Assembly: GCA_038118725.1 (NCBI GenBank)
Contig: JAYOIK010000038.1
Coordinates: forward strand, 1-46,280
Source of the DNA: JADHLJ01 sp038118725
GTDB lineage: Bacteria > Pseudomonadota > Alphaproteobacteria > Thalassobaculales > Thalassobaculaceae
Length of the DNA: 46,280 nucleotides
Reading direction: 5' to 3'
Shown here piece after piece: positions 25,018-33,680 of the stretch. A program made the position numbers and the translations under genes. Below the pieces are notes generated by a model, which ran no database searches, was not told where the DNA came from, and saw only the letters and a program-made list of their open reading frames with translations. The number at the start of each line of letters is the position of its first letter. Position 1 is the stretch's first letter.

Positions 25018-26100
25018 CTAGAGCGAAGCCTTCATGCCCGAGATCTTGCCGATGGTCGCGTTCCACTCGTCGACGCACTTTTGCGTGCCACAACGCTTGG
25101 CCCAACGCTTGAGAACGAAGTTCTCGACCACGTCTTTGAGTTTCGCTTTGTCGGCTTCCGTCGGCTCGATGGCGGTCATGTTACCGACCGGGCCATCACA
25201 CGGACCTTGGGCATTGCAATCCATGCCGCGCTGGTCGTTCGTCGCCGTGGCTGCCCACATTTCTTCCTCCAGAGGCTTCAGATGCTTCATGAAGAAGTCT
25301 TGGGTCTCCTTGTCCAGGCTGTTCCACTTGCGCAGGTTCATCGCCAGGAAGGACGAAGCATAGCCGAGACGGATACGGATGTTGTGGGTCACGACCTGCC
25401 ACCACTTGGCGTTGTACGCCGGCAGGGTACCGGTCAGGCCGCAGTCCGCGACGCCCTTCTGCAGGGCCGGAACGACCTCGGCGAAGGCGATGGTAACGGC
25501 GCTACCGCCGACACCTTCGATGAAATCACCAAGCGTGGTCGAGTAAGTGCGGATCTTCTTGCCCGCCAACTTATCCAGACCATATTCCTTGATGCTCCGG
25601 TCGCCCAGGTTGCACCAGAGCTGCTGGCTCGGCCAAGCGTAGATCATCAGGAGCTTGGCGCCGTATTTTTCCTCGAATTCACGGGCCAGAATTGACCGAT
25701 AGGCTTCATTGGCCTTCCGGTACAGACCAAGGTCCTGAATCACGCCGGCAAGGTCCGCGCCCTCGATCGCCGGGCTGTCCTGCGCCACGTAGGTGGTAAC
25801 GCCGTGAACGGCATCAAACACACCGAGCTTCAGCAGACGCATGATTTCAAAGCCGGACAAACCCAGTTCGGTCTGCGACTTGGCGTTCGCGGTCAACTTG
25901 CCGCCGGAAAGCTTCGGAAGACGCTCGTTCCAGAACGGGCCTTCGCGCTCTTTCCAGTGATCCAGGAAGCCCCAGGTGCCGACCACCCGGAATTCCTGTT
26001 TCTTGAGTTCAGCCGAAGCCGAACCCGCGGCGACGGTCAAGGCGAGGGCGCCGACCGCGGCACTCGTGACCACCGCTTTTTTGAGCGTGGAAAATTTCAT
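25018..26100 (-). CDS. dctP: TRAP transporter substrate-binding protein, DctP
   Basis: This 360-residue periplasmic receptor captures the TRAP substrate. I start at 26100, where GGGAGG precedes the ATG and a signal peptide follows at once (MKFSTLKKAVV, then a hydrophobic core, cleavage likely after ASA near residue 30). DctP landmarks include FEIMRLLKLGVFDAVHGVT, KKIRTYSTTLGDFI and GTLPAYNAKWWQV. Two cysteine pairs near the C-terminus (CNAQGPC and CGTQKC) could form disulfides in the periplasm; similar pairs occur in one DctP subgroup. The gene order P-Q-M is standard. The family takes up C4-dicarboxylates, 2-oxo acids, ectoines, sugar acids and others. Confidence 0.95.
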   Translation of the reverse strand: MKFSTLKKAVVTSAAVGALALTVAAGSASAELKKQEFRVVGTWGFLDHWKEREGPFWNERLPKLSGGKLTANAKSQTELGLSGFEIMRLLKLGVFDAVHGVTTYVAQDSPAIEGADLAGVIQDLGLYRKANEAYRSILAREFEEKYGAKLLMIYAWPSQQLWCNLGDRSIKEYGLDKLAGKKIRTYSTTLGDFIEGVGGSAVTIAFAEVVPALQKGVADCGLTGTLPAYNAKWWQVVTHNIRIRLGYASSFLAMNLRKWNSLDKETQDFFMKHLKPLEEEMWAATATNDQRGMDCNAQGPCDGPVGNMTAIEPTEADKAKLKDVVENFVLKRWAKRCGTQKCVDEWNATIGKISGMKASL

Positions 26101-26371
26101 TTGGTACCTCCCAGTTTTTCCTATCCCGAACCTTAGTGATCCGGTCCGAGCAGGGCAACAGTAATAAAACAACGCTTCGCGCCTCTAATCCAGTGATGAT
26201 CGCGGATATCAGCCGCGTGGTGAGACGGCTCGTCCGCGACCCTTTTCCCTATGCTCGTGTATAGCCGAGGGAGGGGCCGGTTAACCTTTTGACCCATCGC
26301 GCTTTATTGGTGGCTGTTTCGAAATAGGGCGTGGAACCGCCGAGGCGGGGGCAAGCGTTCACGGCTTTCAC
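26101..26371. promoter_or_regulatory. Leader/promoter region of the TRAP operon
   Basis: These 271 bases separate the interrupted kinase from dctP, both leftward. The promoter of dctPQM must lie here or upstream. A short palindromic element, CGCGG at 26201-26205 and CCGCG at 26213-26217 around ATATCAG, is a possible operator. No clear -35/-10 pair is visible by eye. Confidence 0.35.
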
Positions 26372-26383
26372 TTACCCGTGAAC
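26357..26383 (-). terminator. Weak hairpin at the end of the kinase gene
   Basis: GTTCACGG at 26357-26364 pairs with CCGTGAAC at 26376-26383 over an 11-base loop that contains the distal TAA of the kinase frame. No T-run follows on the minus strand. It may mark the mRNA end of the original full-length gene. Confidence 0.3.
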
Positions 26384-28345
26384 CACGCGGGACGCGGGGA
26401 ATTCAACCGCGACGCGTGTTCCCGCGCCGGGCGCGCTGTCGATTGAGACGCGGGCTTGATGTTGATCCGCCAGGGCCTTGACGATCGCCAGGCCGAGCCC
26501 GGTGCCCGAGGCCTAGTAGGCCGAGGCGTTGTCCGCTTGTCCAAAGGGCTCGAACACCTTGGAAAGCATCGATTCCTCGATGCCGACCCCATTGTCCTCG
26601 ACTCGAAGGGCGATGCCCCCCTCGGCGGTGTCGTCCAAGGTAACCAGGATTTCGCCGCCATCCGGTGAAAACTTGATCGCGTTGGAAAGCAGATTGAGCG
26701 TCATCTGTGTGAGCGCGCGTCTATCCGTGCGCAGCACGGGGCGGCTCAGTGCCGTTGAAAGGCGCAGGTCCTGTCGCTTGTTCGAAACGTGCGGCGAAAC
26801 GATATCGATGCTGGCCCTGACCACCTCTTCAACCGTGATCTCTTCTTCTTGCAGCGCGAACTGCTCCGCCTCGATGCGCGAGATGTCGAGAATATCGTTC
26901 ACGATATCGAGCAGGTGCTTGGCGCTGTCGTTGATGTTCCGAGCGTATTCGCCGGTTTTCTCAGGCTTTAGCCGCCCGCTGGAATCGAGCGTTTCCAGAA
27001 GGTCGGAAAACCCGATAATCGCGTTCAGCGGCGTTCGGAGCTCGTGGGTCATCTTGGCCAGGAAATCGGACTTGGTCCGATTGGCCTTCTCCGCGTCCGC
27101 CATGGCGTCGATGAGTTGCTGCTCGGACTGCTTGCGGGTGGTGATATCGACGCAAACGACCTGGATGACCCGGCGCTTCAGCCAGTTGACCATCCTTACC
27201 CGTTGTTCAACCCATAACAGCGAGCCGTCCTTGCGCTTGTAACGGACCTCATAGGTGTTCGGGACATCCGCGCCGACCAGCCGGCGGTTGTTGTAACCAA
27301 CCATCCGTTCGACTTCGTCGTCGGCATATATGGACAGGATGTTACCGCGTTCCAGAAACTCCTCGGGGCTCTCCAGTCCCAGCATGTCGGCGAGAGCCTG
27401 ATTGGCGAAAATCGGTCGCAGGTTTTCTTGCAGGAAGATGCCTTGAAGCGAGCCTTCGACCAAAGCCTTGTATCGTTCGGCGGTTTCCGCGAGCTCGGTG
27501 TTCTGGTCGTCGACCTGCTCTTCCAATTCCGCGTTGGCGCGCGACAGGCGGTCGGCGACCGCCTTTTTATTGGTAATGTCCTGAACTAGGCAAAGGATGG
27601 CTTGGCCTTGTTCCGTGTCGATGAGACGAACGGTGTTTTCCGTCCAAATCCGCGTGCCGTCCTTGCGGACGCCGTGGACCTCGAATCGGGTGGGGACTTC
27701 CTTCCCGGCGAGCCGGAGCGCGCGATACTCCTCCATGCGAGCGACGTCGTCCGGGTGAAACACCTGCTGGATCGAACCGATCTCCAACAGTTCCTCCGGG
27801 CTGTCATAGCGATAAAAGTCCGCGTAGGCCGCGTTGACGAAAAGCGGGGTCCAGCCCTGGTGGATTGCCACACCGACCTGAAGTTCCTCCACCAGCGCGC
27901 TATGCTTGCCGTCGCTCAGGCGAAGGGCTTTCTGGGTCTCGCGCTCCGCGGTGATGTCGGTGAGCTTCGCGACGATGGTTCGTTTCCCGTTGTCGCTATC
28001 GAGGTTGAAGATCTGCTCGCAGCGGAGCCAAAGCTTTCCGTGTTCGGGGTGGCCGAACTGATACTCCCAAGCAACGGTCTCGCCCCGCGTGCGCCGTGTC
28101 TGTACGTCCAGATATTCTTCTTGATTGTCCGCCGCGATTCGAGCACCCCAGAGCTCGCCGGCTTCCTCGGGAGACAACATGTCCGGAATGCCGAGAATTT
28201 CGCGGGTTGACGGCGCGAGCCAGGTCATCGCGATTGAATTCGACCCGGTTTCCATCCGGTACAGATGCGCGACGCTGCCGAGCAGCAGCGCGGCCAAGGG
28301 TTCGTCCGACACGTCCGGGGCTGTATCGGCTAGCGCATTATCCAT
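26372..28345 (-). pseudogene. Multi-PAS sensor histidine kinase interrupted by an in-frame TAG
   Basis: The frame encodes a soluble sensor kinase. PAS-like domains lie at about residues 20-130, 145-262 and 290-405, with a coiled coil near 262-290. A dimerisation domain carries His434 in MTHELRTPLNAIIGF, and the ATPase domain has LNLLSNAIKFSPDGG (N box) and VEDNGVGIE (G1 box). Translation stops at TAG 26513-26515, after FEPFGQADNASAY at residue 610. The same frame continues for 46 residues, ASGTGLGLAIVKAL onward, to a TAA at 26372-26374; this holds the G2 box and the last strand. The stopped protein therefore lacks part of the ATP lid. TAG is used as an ordinary stop elsewhere here, so this looks like a nonsense mutation or a sequence error. 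GGGGAG precedes the ATG at 28345. No response regulator is adjacent. Confidence 0.85.
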
Positions 28346-28531
28346 GGTTCTCCCCATCGGTCCTCGAACCATAGGGCATGGCGTGCCCGCTGATAACCCG
28401 GATTCTCGGAGCGGACCCGACGCGAGCGGTCGGACGGTTTCGGTTTCGCGCGCGTGACGGATGCCGGTTGCCTCGCCGGTGGCGCGCTGGTCTACTTGCC
28501 CCACTGTCGAACTGAAGCATCGGAGGTCTTC

Positions 28532-29425
28532 ATGCCCCATATTACAACCGATGACGGCGTGAAGCTGTTCTACGAAGAGGCGGGAACCGGTACGCCCGTG
28601 ATTTTCGTGCATGAATTCGCGGGCGACTCGCGAAGCTGGGAGCCTCAAATGCGGCATTTCTCGCGCCGCTACAGGGCGATCACTTACAACGCGCGTGGCT
28701 ACCCGCCCTCCGACGTGCCCAGCGATCCGGATATGTACTCCCAAAAGCGTGCCTGTGACGATATCAGGGCGGTGATGGATGGCCTCGGCATCGACGTTGC
28801 TCATGTCGTCGGGCTTTCGATGGGTGGTTTCGCGACACTGCATTTCGGCTTTGAATATCCGGATCGCGCGCTCTCCCTGGTGGTCGGCGGCTGTGGCTAC
28901 GGCGCCGAGCCGGACAAGCGCGAGCAATTCCGCGCCGAGACCACCGCGACGGTCGAGAAGATTCGCCGCGACACCATGGCGGTGGCGGGAGCGGCCTATG
29001 CCAGCGGTCCGACTCGCGTGCAATACGAGAACAAGGATCCGCGTGGCTGGAAGGAGTTCGAGACCCAGCTGCGTGATCATTCGACCGAGGGCTCGGCGAA
29101 CACGATGATGGGGGTTCAGCGTCTGCGTCCGTCGCTCTACGACCTCGAGGACAAGATGCGGACGCTTACCGTGCCGACCCTCATCATTAACGGCGACGAG
29201 GACGAGCCGTGTCTCGATCCGGGCCTGTTCATGAAACGGACAATCGTCTCTAGCGCCATGGTGACCCTGCCGCGGTCGGGTCACACCATCAATTTGGAGG
29301 AGCCGGCGATGTTCAACTGGTTCATCGATGATTTCCTGCATCAGGTGGAAAGCGGCAACTGGACGCTTCGGGATCCGCGCTCACAAACCGGCGGCATCCT
29401 CGGCGACACCGGCAAGAAGGACTAG
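28532..29425 (+). CDS. Alpha/beta hydrolase
   Basis: The 297-residue enzyme has a complete catalytic set: nucleophile in VVGLSMGGFATLH, an acid in INGDEDEPCLDP and the histidine in RSGHTINLEEP. The N-terminal PHITTDDGVKLFYEEAGTG and FVHEFAGDSRSWEPQM are typical of C-C or ester hydrolases. I start at 28532 because GGAGG at 28522-28526 precedes it closely; the frame is open further upstream without support. It is the first gene of a plus-strand run of catabolic genes and is followed by the SDR after 3 bp. It is divergent from the sensor kinase. The substrate is unknown. Confidence 0.9.
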   Translation: MPHITTDDGVKLFYEEAGTGTPVIFVHEFAGDSRSWEPQMRHFSRRYRAITYNARGYPPSDVPSDPDMYSQKRACDDIRAVMDGLGIDVAHVVGLSMGGFATLHFGFEYPDRALSLVVGGCGYGAEPDKREQFRAETTATVEKIRRDTMAVAGAAYASGPTRVQYENKDPRGWKEFETQLRDHSTEGSANTMMGVQRLRPSLYDLEDKMRTLTVPTLIINGDEDEPCLDPGLFMKRTIVSSAMVTLPRSGHTINLEEPAMFNWFIDDFLHQVESGNWTLRDPRSQTGGILGDTGKKD

Positions 29426-29428
29426 ACG

Positions 29429-30187
29429 ATGAGACTTGATGGACGCGCCGCCTTCATTACCGGGGCGGCAAAGGGCATAGGCCTGGCGGTCGCCAAGGCC
29501 TTCGCCGCCGAGGGGGCCGATGTGGCGTTGGCCGACATGACCGGCGACGTGGCACGGTTGGAAGCAGAGGCAATCGCGGCGGCGCATGGCGTCAGGGCGG
29601 TGGGCCTTGCCTGCGACGTGGCCGACGGGGCCTCGGTCAAGGCAGCGGTAGACGAAGCCGCCGGCGCCTTCGGCAAACTCGACACCCTGGCCTGCATGGC
29701 GGCAACGTTGACAGCCCGTCAGGATGTCGTGGACTTATCGGAAGAGGATTGGGACCGCACCCTTCGGGTCAACATCACGGGCTCTTTTCTGGCCTGTAAG
29801 CATGTGATCCCGCATATGCGCGCCGCCGGTCGAGGCTCGATTATTCTGACCGCGTCCCAGATGGGGCAGGTCGCCTGGCCGGGTTCGACCGCCTATTGCA
29901 CGACCAAGGGCGCGATCCTGCAACTGGTCAAGGGTATCGCGCTCGACCACAAGGATGAGAATATCCGCTGCAACAGCATCTCGCCGGGTGGCGTGGCGAC
30001 CGACCGGCTGGTCGCGCGCTGGGGAGATCTGGACACGGCGGAAAAGGAATGGGGCCCGAAGCACGCGCTCGGACGCCTCGGACAGCCGCATGAGATCGCC
30101 AACGGGGCGGTGTTCCTGGCAAGCGATGAGTCCAGCTTCATGACCGGCGCCGACCTGCTGCTCGATGGAGGCTATACGGCCTGGTAG
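29429..30187 (+). CDS. Short-chain dehydrogenase/reductase (SDR)
   Basis: The 252-residue enzyme is a classical SDR, an NAD(P)-dependent alcohol/ketone oxidoreductase. The cofactor loop is TGAAKGIGLAV (about 11-21), the acidic ALADMTG end of the second strand suggests NAD, and the active site has Ser in LTASQMG and Tyr-x-x-x-Lys in AYCTTK. The usual NNAG motif is replaced by CMAA (LACMAATL), which is a variation. The C-terminal GADLLLDGGYTAW is standard. AAGGA precedes the ATG. It sits between an alpha/beta hydrolase and an aminothiazoline-carboxylate-hydrolase homologue in a tight run and may oxidise the alcohol that the hydrolase releases (inference). Confidence 0.93.
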   Translation: MRLDGRAAFITGAAKGIGLAVAKAFAAEGADVALADMTGDVARLEAEAIAAAHGVRAVGLACDVADGASVKAAVDEAAGAFGKLDTLACMAATLTARQDVVDLSEEDWDRTLRVNITGSFLACKHVIPHMRAAGRGSIILTASQMGQVAWPGSTAYCTTKGAILQLVKGIALDHKDENIRCNSISPGGVATDRLVARWGDLDTAEKEWGPKHALGRLGQPHEIANGAVFLASDESSFMTGADLLLDGGYTAW

Positions 30188-30198
30188 GGGAGAACAAG

Positions 30199-30663
30199 AT
30201 GACGGATTTGCCAATTCTCGATCTGCGACGCATCGAGGCCAATATCATTAAGCCGATCTATGACGAAATGGTCGAGCAAGTGGGCAAGGAAAAGGCCCAG
30301 GAAATTCTTGGGGCCGCGATCGAAAAGGCGGCGATCGAGCAAGGTGCCTCGCTCGCCGCCCAGGCCGAAGGGGGCGCGAATCTCAAGACCTTCATCGGCC
30401 TGTTCGAGCGTTGGAAGGCCGGCGGCGCGCTGGAGGTCGACGTCAAGCACGAGGCCGAGGACCGTTTCGACTTCAACATCACCCGCTGCCGCTATTCCGA
30501 GATGTACAAGGAGATGGGCATGGGCGAGATCGGCCACCTGCTTTCCTGTGGCCGGGACGGGTCTTTTTGCACCGGCTATGATCCGCGCATCAAGTTGGAG
30601 CGTACCCAGACGATCATGAGTGGCGCTAGCCACTGTGATTTCAGGTACACCGTCGAGGAGTAG
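30199..30663 (+). CDS. L-2-amino-thiazoline-4-carboxylate hydrolase family protein
   Basis: The 154-residue protein belongs to the ATC hydrolase family. The founding enzyme opens the thiazoline ring of 2-amino-thiazoline-4-carboxylate to N-carbamoyl-cysteine in pseudomonads. The conserved C-terminal half is clear: FNITRCRYSEMYKEMGM, LLSCGRDGSFCTGYDP, RTQTIMSGASHCDFRY. The N-terminal helices (IIKPIYDEMVEQVGKEKAQEIL) also match. AGGGGAG precedes the ATG. I see no dedicated carbamoyl-cysteine amidohydrolase in this run, and family members are common outside cysteine production, so the true substrate may differ. It lies 11 bp after the SDR and 7 bp before a lipoprotein hydrolase. Confidence 0.9.
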   Translation: MTDLPILDLRRIEANIIKPIYDEMVEQVGKEKAQEILGAAIEKAAIEQGASLAAQAEGGANLKTFIGLFERWKAGGALEVDVKHEAEDRFDFNITRCRYSEMYKEMGMGEIGHLLSCGRDGSFCTGYDPRIKLERTQTIMSGASHCDFRYTVEE

Positions 30664-30670
30664 AAACGGC

Positions 30671-31522
30671 GTGAGGCGGGCGGTTTCCCAAGTAGCGGCG
30701 GCGCTGCTCGCGCTTGTCGTCGGCGCTTGCTCGCCGTTTCGCGTCGCGGACATGCTGGCCCCCAAGGAGGGGTATGAGCTCCGTGCCGGGGTTGCTTACG
30801 GAGAAGGAGAGCGGCGGAACCTAGACATCTACCAGCCGACCAAGCCGAACGGCGACGACACGATAATCGTCTTCATATACGGCGGTTCATGGCGCATGGG
30901 CCACCGCGCGCAGTATCGGTTCGCGGCTCAGCCCTTCGCGGCGGCGGGTTATGTGACCGTGGTGCCCGACTATCGGATCTATCCCGAGGGCCGGTTCCCG
31001 GATTTCGTCGAGGATGTCGCCGCGTCCCTGGATTGGGTGCAACGAGAACTCGTCGGTGAGGGCGAAAGCCCGCGGATCGTGCTGGTCGGTCATTCCGCCG
31101 GCGCGCATATCGCTGCCCTTCTGGCGCTCGATCCCCGCTATTTAGAGGCCGAGGGACATTCGACTGACATTATCAAGGGCTGGGTCGGTCTCGCCGGGCC
31201 CTATGCCTTCGATCCGCTCAAGACCAAGTCGACAAAGGCAATCTTCGAGCCCGCCGCCGGGGATGTCGGCCAGGCCCAGCCGGTGACCTTCGCGCGATCC
31301 GGCGCCCCGCCGGCCCTGCTGCTACACGGTAACAAGGACGGCACGGTCTATCCCTGGAACTCCGAGGAGCTTGAAAAGGCGATCAAGGTCGCCGGTGGTC
31401 GGGTCACCTACAAGCCGCTCGACAACATCGGCCACATCGCCATCGTGGTTTCCATCGCCAAACCCGGCCTCGGCGGCGCGCCGGTGCTGAAGGAGATTGA
31501 AGAGTTCATCGAAGGGCTGTAA
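30671..31522 (+). CDS. Lipoprotein alpha/beta hydrolase (carboxylesterase-like)
   Basis: Starting from the GTG at 30671 (GAGGAG just upstream), the 283-residue protein opens with a lipoprotein signal: VRRAVSQVAAALLALVVGAC, with the lipobox cysteine at about residue 20. It is probably anchored in the periplasm. The hydrolase part has the HSL/BD-FAE style oxyanion loop FIYGGSWRMG (usually HGGSW), the nucleophile in LVGHSAGAHIAAL, an acid in GNKDGTVYPW and the histidine in NIGHIAIV. An upstream in-frame ATG at 30620 would overlap the previous gene and spoil the signal peptide. It may be a periplasmic esterase feeding the neighbouring enzymes. Confidence 0.85.
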   Translation: MRRAVSQVAAALLALVVGACSPFRVADMLAPKEGYELRAGVAYGEGERRNLDIYQPTKPNGDDTIIVFIYGGSWRMGHRAQYRFAAQPFAAAGYVTVVPDYRIYPEGRFPDFVEDVAASLDWVQRELVGEGESPRIVLVGHSAGAHIAALLALDPRYLEAEGHSTDIIKGWVGLAGPYAFDPLKTKSTKAIFEPAAGDVGQAQPVTFARSGAPPALLLHGNKDGTVYPWNSEELEKAIKVAGGRVTYKPLDNIGHIAIVVSIAKPGLGGAPVLKEIEEFIEGL

Positions 31523-31542
31523 GTCGCGGGGCACCGATTTCG

Positions 31543-32985
31543 ATGACCCGGGAGCCCTTCGTGACGCCTGATATCACCGCCGCGATCGCGAGCATCAAGA
31601 CCATCCTCGGCCCCAGCGGCTATTTCGAGGATCCGGCGGATACTGAGAAGTACCGCCGTGACTGGCGCGGCAATGCCGAGGGCGAGGCGCTACTGGTGGC
31701 GCGTCCAGCCTCCACCGAGGAAGTCTCCCAAGTCGTCAAGGCGGCGGGCGAGGGCGGGATCGCGATCGTTCCCCAGGGCGGCAATACCGGCCTCGTCATG
31801 GGCTCGATTCCGACCGAAACACGCCCGACCATCGTCCTGTCGCTGGAGCGGATGAACCGGGTCCGCAAGCTGGACGCGGGCAATTTCTCGATGATCGCCG
31901 AGGCCGGCTGCGTGATCCAGAACATGCAGGCCGAGGCACGGGACGCTGACCGTCTGTTCCCGCTATCGCTTGCTTCCGAGGGGAGCAGCACCGTCGGCGG
32001 CACGCTCTCGACCAATGCCGGCGGCAATCAGACCATCCGTTTCGGCAATGCGCGCGAGCAGGTTCTGGGCCTTGAAGTGGTGCTGGCCGACGGCACGGTG
32101 CTGGATGACCTGAACACTCTGCGCAAGAACAACACCGGTTATGACCTGAAACAGATGTTCATCGGCGCCGAGGGGACCCTCGGCATCATCACGGCGGCGG
32201 CGTTCCGCCTGATGCCCGGCCCGAAAGCCATGGAGACCGGGGTTCTCGCGCTTCCCAGCCCGACGGCGGCGCAGGGGCTTCTGGCGATGGCGCGGGAGAT
32301 TTCCGGCGATCAGGTCCTGGCCTTCGAGATCATGCCGCGCGAGTCGATGCAGATGGCGATCGATCATATCGAGGGCGTGGTGGACCCGCTGTCCGAGCCC
32401 TCGCCTTGGTATGTGCTTCTGGAGCTCTCGACCGCGTCTCCGGTGGAGAACCTGCGGGACAAGCTCGAGGCCCTGTTCGAGAAGGCGATGGAAGAGGGCC
32501 TTGTCACCGACGGCGTGATCGCCGAGAGCATGCAACAACGCCTGCAACTCTGGCGCCCGCGCGAGGAACAGGCCGAGGCCGGGCGTCGGTCCGGCGGTTT
32601 CGGTCTGACCTTCGATCTGTCGATCCCGGTCGGCCGGGTGGCCGAATTCCTGGAGTATTCCCGGGCGCGCATGGCGGAAGAAGTGCCGGGACTGCGCTTC
32701 AATACGATGGGGCACATGGGTGACGGCAACATTCACTATAGCATGAAAAAGCCCCTCGACATGGACGAGGCGGCTTGGGAGCAGCGCAAGGCCGGCATGC
32801 GGGATTCCATGATGGAGATGATCCGAGATTTCGGCGGCAGTTTCTCGGCCGAACACGGTATTGGCGCGGAAAAGCGGGAGACTCTAGCCGACTTCACCAG
32901 CGCGACGCGGCTCAACCTCATGCGCGCGATAAAGACCGCCATTGATCCCAAGGGGACCATGAATCCAGGCAAGGTGTTGCTGTAA
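31543..32985 (+). CDS. FAD-linked D-2-hydroxyacid dehydrogenase (GlcD/D2HGDH-like)
   Basis: The 480-residue flavoenzyme belongs to the family of glycolate oxidase GlcD, D-lactate and D-2-hydroxyglutarate dehydrogenases. It oxidises a D-2-hydroxy acid to a 2-oxo acid. The FAD-binding domain (about 40-215) shows PQGGNTGLVMGS and SEGSSTVGGTLSTNAGG. The C-terminal domain has the metal/substrate motif HMGDGNIHYS and ends with HGIGAEKRE and DPKGTMNPGKVL. The ribosome site is weak, and a GTG six codons later is an alternative start. It is separated by 20 bp from the lipoprotein hydrolase and by about 200 bp from the next gene. The substrate within the family cannot be fixed by eye. Confidence 0.93.
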   Translation: MTREPFVTPDITAAIASIKTILGPSGYFEDPADTEKYRRDWRGNAEGEALLVARPASTEEVSQVVKAAGEGGIAIVPQGGNTGLVMGSIPTETRPTIVLSLERMNRVRKLDAGNFSMIAEAGCVIQNMQAEARDADRLFPLSLASEGSSTVGGTLSTNAGGNQTIRFGNAREQVLGLEVVLADGTVLDDLNTLRKNNTGYDLKQMFIGAEGTLGIITAAAFRLMPGPKAMETGVLALPSPTAAQGLLAMAREISGDQVLAFEIMPRESMQMAIDHIEGVVDPLSEPSPWYVLLELSTASPVENLRDKLEALFEKAMEEGLVTDGVIAESMQQRLQLWRPREEQAEAGRRSGGFGLTFDLSIPVGRVAEFLEYSRARMAEEVPGLRFNTMGHMGDGNIHYSMKKPLDMDEAAWEQRKAGMRDSMMEMIRDFGGSFSAEHGIGAEKRETLADFTSATRLNLMRAIKTAIDPKGTMNPGKVLL

Positions 32986-33188
32986 GCCTCGGCGGCGTGA
33001 TGGCCCCACCAGGTTCCCTTCGATCGTCCTCCCAACGCAAGCTGATTGCCGTCCGCCAAAATTTTCCCCGGACCGCAATGAGTTTTCGCCGGGATGACGG
33101 TGAACATGGGGCGGGGTGACGGTTCTGCTTGATCTCTGGGCGGGTGTCGCCAAGTATTGGGCCTGACCCGCCAGGAATGGAACGAGCC
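32986..33188. other. Intergenic region before the VOC gene
   Basis: These 203 bases break an otherwise tight run and may hold a promoter for the VOC-MFS pair. I see no clear terminator or -35/-10 pair. Confidence 0.35.
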
Positions 33189-33671
33189 ATGCCCGATAGC
33201 CACGACATCGACTACGACGCCAAGCGTGCCGCGCTGGTCGAGAAGTATACGCCCTCGAATGAGCCCGCTGGCTCGAGCCCGGTCGGCACCGGTGGGGTCG
33301 GTCATCTAGCCCTGATCTGCTCGGACCTCGAGGCGACGATTGAGTTCTATACTCGGGTCCTCGGCATGCGGTTGGCCAAGGTGGTGCCGAACCGGGACGA
33401 GCCTAGTTCCACCCATATCTTCCTCGACATGGGCGGCGGCAACATGCTGGCTTTTTTCGATTTCCCTAAAAAAGGCCCGGCCAAGACCCAGCGCGGGATC
33501 GGCAGCATGCATCATGTCGCCTTGAAGGGTACGCCCGAGCAATATGCCTCGGTCGTCAAGACGGTTCGCGAGCGCGGGGTCGAGCACGACATTCACGGCG
33601 GCGAGACCAAGGGGGCGATCTATATGCGAGATCCAGACGGAATCATGATTGAAGTCACGACCGGGTATTGA
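33189..33671 (+). CDS. VOC/glyoxalase-family metalloprotein
   Basis: The 160-residue protein has the paired beta-alpha-beta-beta-beta modules of the vicinal oxygen chelate superfamily. Metal ligands fit His39 (GVGHLALIC), His108 or His109 (SMHHVAL) and Glu155 (GIMIEVTTGY). After a 30-residue N-terminal extension, the core pattern FYTRVLGMRL and FLDMGGGNMLAFFDFP is seen. Members include glyoxalases, extradiol dioxygenases, isomerases and resistance proteins, so the reaction is open. I start at 33189 (MPDSHDIDYD), although the ATG four codons upstream is also in frame. It is 9 bp upstream of the MFS gene. Confidence 0.88.
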   Translation: MPDSHDIDYDAKRAALVEKYTPSNEPAGSSPVGTGGVGHLALICSDLEATIEFYTRVLGMRLAKVVPNRDEPSSTHIFLDMGGGNMLAFFDFPKKGPAKTQRGIGSMHHVALKGTPEQYASVVKTVRERGVEHDIHGGETKGAIYMRDPDGIMIEVTTGY

Positions 33672-33680
33672 GCCGGGCTT

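Noticed and set aside
26513..26515. Amber recoding (for example pyrrolysine) as an explanation of the kinase TAG
   Set aside because: Several clear genes in the window end with TAG, no downstream recoding structure is evident, and a single nonsense change explains the data more simply.
28346..29341. Upstream extension of the kinase frame
   Set aside because: The frame is open for hundreds of codons, but it runs antisense to the alpha/beta hydrolase gene, while GGGGAG and a PAS-type beginning support the ATG at 28345.
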